Source: an uncultured Methylophilus sp. (GTDB taxonomy: Bacteria > Pseudomonadota > Gammaproteobacteria > Burkholderiales > Methylophilaceae). From it: a stretch of 23,029 nt of DNA. A program made the translations under genes and the position numbers. Of the stretch, positions 1 to 6,458 are shown in pieces. Within the stretch, counting starts at the first letter, position 1, and each line of letters begins with the position of its first letter. The DNA lies in NCBI GenBank assembly GCA_936943315.1, contig CAKZJM010000337.1, positions 1 through 23,029 of the forward strand, given 5' to 3'. Under the pieces are notes generated by a model. It saw only the letters and a program-made list of their open reading frames with translations, made no database searches and was not told where the DNA came from.

Positions 1-1113
1 CTAATGGGTTGGACTTGGTTGCAATCCATTTACAAGGCTCTTGTACTGTTAGTGATAGCCTGCCCTTGTGCTTTAGTCATATCCACACCTGTCACGGTAG
101 TCAGTGGTTTAGCTGCAGCAGCGAAGCGTGGCATTCTGATCAAGGGCGGCGTATACCTTGAAGAAGCTCGCAAGATCAAAGCTGTGGCGTTAGATAAAAC
201 CGGAACAATCACTGAAGGTAAGCCTAAGTTAGTAGCATCCGTGATGTTAGATGGCGAAGAAAATAAGACCGAAATCGAGGGTATTGCTGTTAGTTTGACA
301 TATAGGTCTGACCACCCTGTTTCCAAAGCAATCTCCGAAAAATCATCTGGTAAATTGAAAAATGTCACTGATTTCAAAGCAGTCGCCGGTAGAGGTGTTC
401 AAGGTGTTATCAAGGGTAAAACTTACTATCTAGCCAATCATAGGTGGATTAAAGAACTTAATCTTAGCACTGAAGCATTGGAAATCCGACTTGGCACATA
501 TCTGAATGCTGGCCGAACAGTTTCTTTACTTGCTAATGATGAAAAGGTGCTGGCAATTTTCGCCGTCGCAGATACTATCAAACCATTCTCTACCATAGCT
601 ATCGAAGAGCTAAAGAAATTGGGTGTGGCCCCAGTAATGTTGACTGGAGACAATGAGGCAACAGCAAAAATAGTGGGAATGCAGGCTGGTGTTGCTGAAA
701 TTAAAGGGAATTTATTACCCGAAGATAAACTTAAGGAAATCGAAGCGCTTCAGAAAAAATATGGCACTACAGCGATGACCGGCGATGGTATTAATGATGC
801 CCCAGCATTAGCAAGAGCAGACATCGGTTTTGCAATGGGTGCAGCTGGAACGCACACAGCCATGGAAGCAGCTGATGTTCTTGTGATGAATGATGACCTA
901 CGTCGACTGCCAGAAACTATTCGCCTATCTCAACAAACCCATACGATACTTTGGCAAAACATTGCTATTGCACTTGGTATCAAGTTTATTTTCTTGATAC
1001 TTGCACTATTTGCGAATGCTTCAATGTGGATGGCTGTATTCGCTGATATGGGCGCTAGTTTGATAGTAGTAATGAATGGTTTAAGGTTAATTCGTTATAA
1101 CGTCATTCAATAA
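1..1113 (+). CDS. Heavy-metal (Zn/Cd/Pb-type) P-type ATPase, C-terminal part
   Basis: The reading frame is open from the first base, so this is the 3' part of a longer gene; the N-terminal metal-binding domain and first membrane helices are missing. Such pumps export Zn2+, Cd2+ or Pb2+ across the inner membrane using ATP. Visible are the intramembrane metal site CPC (nt 61-69), the phosphorylation motif DKTGT (nt 193-207), the P-domain TGDN and the hinge TGDGINDAPAL (about nt 778-810), and two C-terminal membrane helices with DMGASLIVVMNGLRLIR, the pattern of the zinc/cadmium subgroup (ZntA/CadA) where an Asp in this helix helps bind metal. Metal resistance is common cargo of Tn7-like elements. 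No regulator is visible next to it; the gene ends 193 bp before the HU gene. Confidence 0.93.
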   Translation, partial: LMGWTWLQSIYKALVLLVIACPCALVISTPVTVVSGLAAAAKRGILIKGGVYLEEARKIKAVALDKTGTITEGKPKLVASVMLDGEENKTEIEGIAVSLTYRSDHPVSKAISEKSSGKLKNVTDFKAVAGRGVQGVIKGKTYYLANHRWIKELNLSTEALEIRLGTYLNAGRTVSLLANDEKVLAIFAVADTIKPFSTIAIEELKKLGVAPVMLTGDNEATAKIVGMQAGVAEIKGNLLPEDKLKEIEALQKKYGTTAMTGDGINDAPALARADIGFAMGAAGTHTAMEAADVLVMNDDLRRLPETIRLSQQTHTILWQNIAIALGIKFIFLILALFANASMWMAVFADMGASLIVVMNGLRLIRYNVIQ

Positions 1114-1176
1114 GAGTCTAGGGGTATTTGATTCCAGCCCTATCATAATAGGCATTGCGACACAAAATTTGTAGAG

Positions 1177-1201
1177 GTTAATAATAGTTTTGGTTATTAA
1201 C
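1177..1201. repeat. 8-bp inverted repeat between ATPase and HU gene
   Basis: GTTAATAA and TTATTAAC form perfect 8-bp arms around a 9-base spacer in the 193-bp gap upstream of the HU gene. It is A/T rich and has no T-run typical of a terminator, so an operator is more likely than a terminator, but neither is shown. The rest of the gap holds no gene that I can see. Confidence 0.35.
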
Positions 1202-1306
1202 AGAATCATATGAAAAGAGTATGTTGTGTTTGGCTTCAAAGAAACTGAGACAAAATAAAGCTTTTAAGATTGGTGAATATATCATTCATTTAAATAAGGG
1301 GGGGAC

Positions 1307-1624
1307 ATGAATAAGTCTGAGCTAATTGCAAAAATGGTTAGTGAAAAAGGCCTAACCAAAAAAGAAGCATCTATCGCTGTTGACGCTGTGATAGAAAGTA
1401 TTCAGGGTGCTTTAGGTGATGGTGAGAGCGTTGTAATCCCAGGCTTTGGAACTTTCAAAGTAGCTGATCACAAGGAAAGAACAGGCCGAAATCCGCAGAC
1501 TGGTAAAACCATCAAGATTGCGGCTACAAAAAGAGCATCATTTTCAGCAGGCACGCGCCTAAAAGATGCCGTGAAGAAAAGCGGTATTAAAACGGGTGGC
1601 GGTGGTCCTGGTGGAAAGGGATAA
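1307..1624 (+). CDS. HU-family DNA-binding protein
   Basis: A 105-residue histone-like protein that binds and bends DNA as a dimer. The start MNKSELIAKM and the DNA-binding arm region (FGTFKVADHKERTGRNPQTG, about residues 46-66, with the HU-typical RxGRNPxTG) are diagnostic. Typical HU proteins have about 90 residues; this one carries a Gly-rich tail (GGGGPGGKG), so it is slightly extended. A strong purine-rich ribosome binding site (run of G at 1298-1304) fixes the ATG. The next gene begins 2 bp after the stop, so the two are almost certainly co-transcribed. HU copies on mobile elements can act as accessory architectural proteins or silencers; whether this one acts on the transposon ends is unknown. 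Confidence 0.93.
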   Translation: MNKSELIAKMVSEKGLTKKEASIAVDAVIESIQGALGDGESVVIPGFGTFKVADHKERTGRNPQTGKTIKIAATKRASFSAGTRLKDAVKKSGIKTGGGGPGGKG

Positions 1625-1626
1625 TC

Positions 1627-2070
1627 ATGCCTAAATTACAGACATATAGAGATTATCATTCTGATGCGACTAAAAAAGTATCTGAAAATACCCGGACATT
1701 AGCATTATCGGCTATTGCGATTGTTTGGTTGTACAAGGTCACAAAACCTGAAGGTGGGTTTACTTTACCAGAAGAACTAATCACGCCACTGTTGTTAGTT
1801 TTTTTTGCGCTGGCAGCGGATTTTGCTCAATATTTATACGGAAGTATTGCCTGGCATATTATCTTTAGGCTAGAAGAGGTGAAACTGCATAAAGGCCTCA
1901 TCACGGAAGACAGTAATCTTGAAGGTGTTGAGCCGTGCATTCTTTATATACCTTATATTCTGTTTTATGGAAAAACGGTATTAGTCGGCTTTGCTTACTA
2001 CTATTTATTGACGTATTTTTTAAACGTCACCACCATCAAAGCCATTACCGCAGTTACTACACACGGATAA
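1627..2070 (+). CDS. Small integral membrane protein, unknown function
   Basis: A 147-residue protein that I do not recognise. It has three or four hydrophobic stretches (about residues 24-38, 51-70, and 105-131, the last possibly a hairpin), a charged amphipathic segment between them (FRLEEVKLHKG), and no obvious catalytic motif. It starts 2 bp after the HU stop codon, so it is probably translated with HU from one mRNA. Its 3' end overlaps the 3' end of the convergent dCTP deaminase-like gene by about 51 bp, with no terminator between them. Confidence 0.75.
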   Translation: MPKLQTYRDYHSDATKKVSENTRTLALSAIAIVWLYKVTKPEGGFTLPEELITPLLLVFFALAADFAQYLYGSIAWHIIFRLEEVKLHKGLITEDSNLEGVEPCILYIPYILFYGKTVLVGFAYYYLLTYFLNVTTIKAITAVTTHG

Positions 2071-2694
2071 TTTATCCTTATTTTCTTTAACCGGGATGAA
2101 GTAATCATCATCTTGAGAAATGTCACCAGCGGCTGGTTCAAAACTCATTTTGAATTGGCCGTCATAACCTTCTGTTGGTGCATCTTCTAATACATAAAAT
2201 GCAATTTGAGCTAGTCTGAGTCCAGGATACAGTTCAATAGGAATCTCACCAAAGTTGGCTAATTCCAGCGTGATAATGCCACGGTAATCTGGATTCACAA
2301 TCGTTGCAGTTGCAATGTTCAACCCTTCTCTTGCCCAGGATGATCGCGCCGTCACAATACCTTGTAAATCAACTGGCAAATGCACCCACTCCAACGTTGG
2401 AACCAACGCTAAAGTACCTGGATGCAATAGGAATGGCTTACCAAAAGGGATATCTACACGTTCGTGCTTTTGCTGTTTGTATCTTACGCAGTCATGGTCT
2501 TTAACTTTTTTATACACCGCCGGCTCAACATGAGATTGACCACCGGCTTTAGCCACCATGACGACATTACCCATACGAAGGTCGATGGATGATGGCCCAA
2601 TCTGGCGACGATCCAGAATGGGTGAAACAGTCAGTCTTTTGGAATCTGTAGAGCTAAGACGCTGTTCAATCGCCTTTTTTGATAATGCAGACAT
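2020..2694 (-). CDS. dCTP deaminase / dUTPase-superfamily protein
   Basis: A 224-residue protein of the trimeric dCTP deaminase/dUTPase fold. Motifs in order: GPSSIDLRMG (33-42), ARSSWAR (116-122, nucleotide-phosphate binding), NPDYRGIITLEL (134-145, including the Glu144 expected to catalyse deamination), and LYPGLRLAQIAF (155-166). Standard Dcd has an Asp where Asn134 lies, so exact substrate use (dCTP or dUTP) is open. The C-terminus adds a CxxC pair (CSNC, 212-215) not found in housekeeping Dcd. Enzymes of this fold deplete dCTP in known anti-phage systems; a defence role here is an inference from context, not shown. It is the last gene of the minus-strand operon, starting 35 bp after the metalloprotease gene, with a good GGGAG site before the ATG. 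Confidence 0.85.
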   Translation of the reverse strand: MSALSKKAIEQRLSSTDSKRLTVSPILDRRQIGPSSIDLRMGNVVMVAKAGGQSHVEPAVYKKVKDHDCVRYKQQKHERVDIPFGKPFLLHPGTLALVPTLEWVHLPVDLQGIVTARSSWAREGLNIATATIVNPDYRGIITLELANFGEIPIELYPGLRLAQIAFYVLEDAPTEGYDGQFKMSFEPAAGDISQDDDYFIPVKENKDKLSVCSNCGNGFDGGDV

Positions 2695-2729
2695 GGTGCG
2701 CTCCCTTAAGCACGCTTATTAGTGGTTTT

Positions 2730-4085
2730 TTATGCTGCTTTTTTATTGTCTTCAGGTTTTTTGGGATTTTCCAGCATCTTTTTAATTGATACTTGCTGCA
2801 TGATCCCATGTTCGCATAAGCGATTGATATCTGAAAACTTAATAGTTGATCCTGGTTGAGACTGGGCAATCCAGCCTGCAAAGATGATATCCCTGAAATC
2901 TACCTGTCTGTATTGAGGACCTTCCGAGGTGAACTTATAACCGACAGGTGGGCACCGATCTAAAATCTGATGCACTAAATGATTGATATTTTCCGGGTCA
3001 GGTGCCTGATAGAGTGTTTTCGGGAAGTTTGCCAAAAACGCTTGTAATTTATCTACAGTGATTTTGACAGCTTCTTTCGAGATCACTTTGAACCAAGGAT
3101 CTGTTTCTTGTTTCTCGTAAACATCCTTCCAAAATGCATCAACAGCTGGTTGGACTGACTGGTCAAATTTCCATTCAGTATAGCCAAGCGATTCTGCTGC
3201 CAATAACAAGGTATTTGCTCGGATACCGGTTAGTGGATGCTCTTCATTTACCTGCCTCCCAAGAGGGTCATTGCTGTATAACAAGTGACATACCGCTCCC
3301 AGGAAACTTGGGCCAAACATCAGTAATCCGATGAAGTCGCATAAAAACTCTTGCAGCCATGCATCGTAATCTGCATGCGCAAAGAAAAAATCATCATGGT
3401 CAATTGAATGCTCAGTTTTCAAATGATTCAGTCTGGCTTTAACTTCTTGTGGTGCTGCTTCAGAGTATAACCATTGCACAACCGTTGGTTGATCTTTGAA
3501 TACCGGGCTTGCCTTCACGAAATTTTCTATAAAAATTTCATCAAGTTCATTTTGGATCAGGGGAATGTTGTAAATGGCATGCCCCATTTCATGACCAAGG
3601 ATGGTATGAAATAAAACATAATGTTTGAGGGTTCGCGGGAATTCAATAATGAATATTCTGCGTTTGCTCAGCTGCTTGTTTGCATCTGAATAAATAGAGT
3701 AAGTATGCAGACCACCTTCAGCAATGACATGCACATTTGGAACACGTGTTACAACGCGATCTTTTAAAACTCGTTTTTCAGTACAAAGTGCTTTAGATAT
3801 TTCCTTGAATTCTTCGACAAACGGCCATGAGTATTCACCTAACGATGATCGCTCAATACGGCAAACAAGTTCAGACAAAAATTCAAGGTTTAAAGCTAGC
3901 TCACGAACGATATGAGTACTTGTGGGATCAACCAATTCGAGGGAGGCCTGAATGTATTCAAGCCGTTGGCCGCATTCCTCATAAAACTCTCGGCTACCCT
4001 CTAATCCATAATCATATCGAAGGGTTTGGTCCAATACGGAAAGCAGATTTTCACATTCATTTTTCAGGAAATCTACCGGACGCAT
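2730..4085 (-). CDS. HExxH zinc metalloprotease, M48-like
   Basis: A 451-residue protein with a zinc-protease signature: HEMGH (165-169), a downstream EFLCD (246-250) that could supply the third zinc ligand, and EEHPLTGIRA (281-290), resembling the HPxxxxR motif that follows in M48 (HtpX/Ste24-type) peptidases. Unlike HtpX it has no clear transmembrane segments, so it is probably cytoplasmic. The first 100 residues look helical, possibly coiled coil. The last 100 residues are unassigned and end in a Lys-rich tail. The start is fixed by AAGGTGAT just upstream. It lies 11 bp after the unknown 146-residue gene and 35 bp before the dCTP deaminase-like gene. Substrate unknown; pairing with a nucleotide-depleting enzyme suggests a protease-activated effector, but that is an inference. 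Confidence 0.75.
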   Translation of the reverse strand: MRPVDFLKNECENLLSVLDQTLRYDYGLEGSREFYEECGQRLEYIQASLELVDPTSTHIVRELALNLEFLSELVCRIERSSLGEYSWPFVEEFKEISKALCTEKRVLKDRVVTRVPNVHVIAEGGLHTYSIYSDANKQLSKRRIFIIEFPRTLKHYVLFHTILGHEMGHAIYNIPLIQNELDEIFIENFVKASPVFKDQPTVVQWLYSEAAPQEVKARLNHLKTEHSIDHDDFFFAHADYDAWLQEFLCDFIGLLMFGPSFLGAVCHLLYSNDPLGRQVNEEHPLTGIRANTLLLAAESLGYTEWKFDQSVQPAVDAFWKDVYEKQETDPWFKVISKEAVKITVDKLQAFLANFPKTLYQAPDPENINHLVHQILDRCPPVGYKFTSEGPQYRQVDFRDIIFAGWIAQSQPGSTIKFSDINRLCEHGIMQQVSIKKMLENPKKPEDNKKAA

Positions 4086-4096
4086 TGATAATCACC

Positions 4097-4537
4097 TTAT
4101 AAAACCAATGCTTTTTCAAATGTGCTGAAAAAGCTCTTAGCCTGAACTTGTTGTTCTTGTGTTAAAGGTGCATTTTCCGACATTTGAAACAGAATGATCT
4201 CTACTTCGTATACCGCGTCTTCTTTTGGTTTACCTGCAAACACCTCATTCATGGTGCTGTCTAGTGCCTGTTTGATAGGCAAGTGCCAGCTCTTAGATGA
4301 CATTTGATGGTGTCGTCTGCCATACGATGCACTACTCATGGCTAATACACCGCTATGTGTTTCATCTTTGAAGGCATCATAACGATACATTTCCATCAGC
4401 CTGAATAAGCCCTCAACCGGGATTTGGTTATAGGCAGGTATGGAAGTAGAGTCATCGGCTAAATCAGTTACGATTGCTGCGAAACGTTTATATCTTGCAC
4501 TACTACTATCTGGACGTGTTGAAGACATGATAGGCAT
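4097..4537 (-). CDS. Hypothetical protein in MerR-metalloprotease operon
   Basis: A 146-residue protein that I do not recognise. It is mostly hydrophilic, with a Ser/Arg-rich start, a central SYGRRHHQMSSKSWHLP patch (about 71-87) and a C-terminal acidic/amphipathic part. No signal peptide or membrane segment is seen. GGAG at suitable spacing supports the ATG at 4537, although a second ATG three codons later is possible. It is followed after 11 bp by the metalloprotease gene and could be its partner, adaptor or inhibitor; nothing in the sequence decides this. Confidence 0.65.
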   Translation of the reverse strand: MPIMSSTRPDSSSARYKRFAAIVTDLADDSTSIPAYNQIPVEGLFRLMEMYRYDAFKDETHSGVLAMSSASYGRRHHQMSSKSWHLPIKQALDSTMNEVFAGKPKEDAVYEVEIILFQMSENAPLTQEQQVQAKSFFSTFEKALVL

Positions 4538-4566
4538 ATTTTTCTCCGTTTCTTAAAAATTCAATC

Positions 4567-4597
4567 CAAAAATGCGCAGCCACCTCAAGCTACGCAC
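4567..4597 (-). terminator. Possible attenuator/terminator after merR-type gene
   Basis: Read on the minus strand, TGCGTAGC and GCTGCGCA form an 8-bp stem (one G-U pair) with an 8-base loop followed by five T. It sits directly after the regulator's stop codon and before the three downstream genes, so it may reduce rather than abolish read-through. Confidence 0.5.
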
Positions 4598-4602
4598 TTT
4601 TG

Positions 4603-5058
4603 CTACGCAATTTTTAATCCACTTTCTATATTTGCAGTAATTTCTTCTCTAAGTTTCGATAGTTCAAGGACAAATGCGAACGACATTTGACCAGACTCTA
4701 GTAATTCTACTACACCATGGTCTGCAAAATAGATGCTATAGCCATCTGTGACCACGTAACGAGTTGTTAAGATGCCTTTACTCTCAATGCCTCGTTGGTT
4801 TAAAGCCTTCAGATTTTCCTTCAAACGTAGCGGTGAAATGCCGTTTGCAAGGAGTTTCGCCATGACACGTAGCAATAATATATCCGCAAAACTGTATCTG
4901 CGTTTGGAGCCTCGACCGCGATGATTACCTGCTGATGGGATCACCATTTCATGGCGACACAGATAATTGACCATATCCATTGTAAGGCCTGAATGCTTAG
5001 CAGCATCCTTGGCTTCAAACCAAGTTTTGGCCTTACGCGTTGGCTTCGGAATACTCAT
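4603..5058 (-). CDS. MerR-family-like transcriptional regulator
   Basis: A 151-residue protein whose first about 85 residues form a MerR-type winged helix: AKDAAKHSGLTMDMVNYLCR (16-35) is the helix-turn-helix, followed by RGSKRRYSFADILLLRVM (49-66), the RxYxxxDILLL pattern at the wing and second helix. The rest is short, without metal-binding cysteines or a recognisable ligand domain. It is the first gene of a minus-strand operon with the unknown protein, metalloprotease and dCTP deaminase-like genes. Its promoter carries an 18-bp dyad in the -35/-10 spacer, as MerR proteins use, so it probably controls its own operon. No Shine-Dalgarno precedes the ATG and the predicted transcription start is at or next to it, so the mRNA may be leaderless. 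Confidence 0.85.
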   Translation of the reverse strand: MSIPKPTRKAKTWFEAKDAAKHSGLTMDMVNYLCRHEMVIPSAGNHRGRGSKRRYSFADILLLRVMAKLLANGISPLRLKENLKALNQRGIESKGILTTRYVVTDGYSIYFADHGVVELLESGQMSFAFVLELSKLREEITANIESGLKIA

Positions 5059-5094
5059 ATTTAGAGTTTAGCTCTAGACTCCAATTATAGTCAA
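5058..5094 (-). promoter_or_regulatory. MerR-type promoter with dyad operator
   Basis: On the minus strand TTGACT (5094-5089) and TAAACT (5070-5065) are separated by 18 bases. The near-perfect dyad GAGTCTAGAGCTAAACTC (5081-5064; 8-bp arms with one mismatch, 2-bp centre) covers the spacer and the -10 box, a typical position for MerR-family control. Confidence 0.6.
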
Positions 5095-5157
5095 CTGATT
5101 TTATTGAATAAAATCTTATTTTAAAAATTTAGAAAATACAGTGTTGTATTGTGGCTA

Positions 5158-5186
5158 GATAAAAAAAACCGGCCATGTGGCCGGGA
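5158..5186 (-). terminator. Rho-independent terminator of the sigma-like gene pair
   Basis: CCGGCCA and TGGCCGG form a perfect 7-bp GC-rich stem with a 2-base centre; on the minus strand it is followed by a run of eight T. It lies about 50 bp after the stop of the 144-residue gene and isolates this pair from the MerR operon. Confidence 0.85.
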
Positions 5187-5237
5187 GGGGTGCCTGTCAT
5201 TATCTATTGGGAAATAGACAAAGAGCTAGACTGGAAT

Positions 5238-5672
5238 TCATGGTTGGCTTTTCTTACGTGATCTGGTTTCACGGTGAGTTTTAGATTTGAAAGCCATTTT
5301 TTGCTGCAATGTGTTCTCTGTGAGTCCTGATAAAAATTCGTTACTAAATTTATAACCCAACACCTTAGCGTTCTCGATAAATCTATCTACATAGCTACGG
5401 TTTTGCTCAGGTGTTTTCACCATGGAACTTGGACGAAAACGAACCTTAGCTGGGTCAATGTTAGAGGATGCCAATACATTTTTCATGTTTTGCTCATCCA
5501 GAGCCTTCAAAGCAGCTGCGCTATTAGCAACTGCCATATATTCTGGGTCCAGGTTCAGAGTTTCACGGGCATAAGTAATGAATTCATCATCTGGGCTATT
5601 CAAGATATGATCAAGGGCTTGATCAAGCAACGCTTCATCTATTGCTAAATTTCCTTTTTCCTTAGTTTGCAT
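5238..5672 (-). CDS. Hypothetical protein paired with sigma-like factor
   Basis: A 144-residue soluble protein that I do not recognise. The N-terminal half is acidic and helical (EALLDQALDHILNSPDDEF, about 13-31) and the tail is strongly basic (KTHRETRSRKKSQP). No cysteines, membrane segment or known motif are visible. Its ATG is 3 bp after the stop of the sigma-like gene, and its ribosome binding site (AGGAGAG) lies inside the end of that gene, so translation is probably coupled. The pairing suggests an anti-sigma or co-factor role, but there is no sequence support beyond position. Confidence 0.6.
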   Translation of the reverse strand: MQTKEKGNLAIDEALLDQALDHILNSPDDEFITYARETLNLDPEYMAVANSAAALKALDEQNMKNVLASSNIDPAKVRFRPSSMVKTPEQNRSYVDRFIENAKVLGYKFSNEFLSGLTENTLQQKMAFKSKTHRETRSRKKSQP

Positions 5673-5675
5673 AAT

Positions 5676-6290
5676 TTAGGTCTCTCCTATTTTCATGACA
5701 GCACGTTGAAGCCTGCGGTCAGCAGCCCAAAACGATTTGTCATGCATTCCGAGTTTTTCACGGATTTCCGATTTAGATAAGCCATGCTCAAGTAACAGAT
5801 TAAGGATCGATGTCGCATCCTTATCGTTAACTAACAGCTTACGAAGTTTCTCGATACGCTGTTCTTGTTCATCTGCTTCCTCATTGGCAATGAGAATGTC
5901 TTCAGGAGACAGGTCAGTATCTTGCTCTGTGGTACTGACCGAATCCACTTCATCAAACTCTTCATGACCATAAGTTAATTGCGCTCTAGTATGAGTTGCC
6001 TTCCTAGTCGCATCAGAAGCAATGCTACGCATGACACCGACGAAATGACCGAAGAAGTCTACTTTCGTCTTATTCCAGTTTCGCTCTCCAAGAACGGAGC
6101 TATAGGCTGCCCCAATGAGGTCTTCCTCTGTTGTATGGATTTTTAACTTTGGATGGTGATTCAGAATTGCACGCGCAGCTGCATATATACGCGGGGAGGG
6201 ATTTCGCGTTTGCGCCTCAACCTCTGCTCGTATTTCAGCATCAGTCGCCAAATCACCCAAAGTCACTGCTAATAGATCAGGTTTGTTCAT
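5676..6290 (-). CDS. RNA polymerase sigma factor-like (ECF-type) protein
   Basis: A 204-residue protein with the layout of a small group IV sigma factor. The region-2-like part (about 54-98) reads EEDLIGAAYSSVLGERNW and then FFGHFVGVMRSIASDATRK, where the alternating aromatic/Arg pattern fits the core-binding and -10 recognition helices. An acidic linker (110-145) follows, and then a region-4-like helix-turn-helix (SKSEIREKLGMHDKSFWAADRRLQRAVMKI, about 172-201). It would direct RNA polymerase to a specific promoter set. GGAGGA precedes the ATG. It is divergent from the Ubl-tns operon, with a 168-bp shared control region, so regulation of that operon is a plausible but unproven role. Region-2 identity to standard ECF factors looks weak, so a sigma-like DNA-binding protein is the alternative. 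Confidence 0.72.
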   Translation of the reverse strand: MNKPDLLAVTLGDLATDAEIRAEVEAQTRNPSPRIYAAARAILNHHPKLKIHTTEEDLIGAAYSSVLGERNWNKTKVDFFGHFVGVMRSIASDATRKATHTRAQLTYGHEEFDEVDSVSTTEQDTDLSPEDILIANEEADEQEQRIEKLRKLLVNDKDATSILNLLLEHGLSKSEIREKLGMHDKSFWAADRRLQRAVMKIGET

Positions 6291-6331
6291 TTAAATATCC
6301 TCCTCACAAGAAGAATGCTTAAGAAAAACGA

Positions 6332-6384
6332 TTTTTGACACGCTAAATGAAAATTTATTTTCTGGATTTTTCACGTCAAAAAAA
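6332..6384. promoter_or_regulatory. Face-to-face overlapping promoters with inverted repeat
   Basis: Plus strand: TTGACA at 6335-6340 followed by TATTTT at 6356-6361 (15 bases apart; TTTTCT at 17 is an alternative). Minus strand: TTGACG at 6379-6374 followed by TAAATT at 6357-6352 (16 apart). The two promoters would fire toward and across each other. An imperfect inverted repeat TTTTTGACAYG-like (6332-6342 and 6373-6384) carries both -35 boxes and could be an operator. Confidence 0.45.
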
Positions 6385-6458
6385 TACCGATTTTCAGCAT
6401 TACCTTGCAAGAGCAGAACACATTTAGTTCTGTTCAAATTGAAAAGGAAAATTCAGCC

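Noticed and set aside
1160..1240. Possible second transposon end upstream of the HU gene (CAAAATTTGTAGAG, AATAGTTTTGG, GTGTTTGGCTTC resemble the TnsB repeat).
   Set aside because: Matches are short and gapped, the copies differ from each other, and no sequence equal to the tip at 16907 is found; A/T-rich chance is more likely.
6405..6458. Start of the Ubl-E2 gene at the upstream TTG (237 residues).
   Set aside because: No ribosome binding site there, whereas the ATG at 6459 has AAGGA at good distance and the domain begins soon after.
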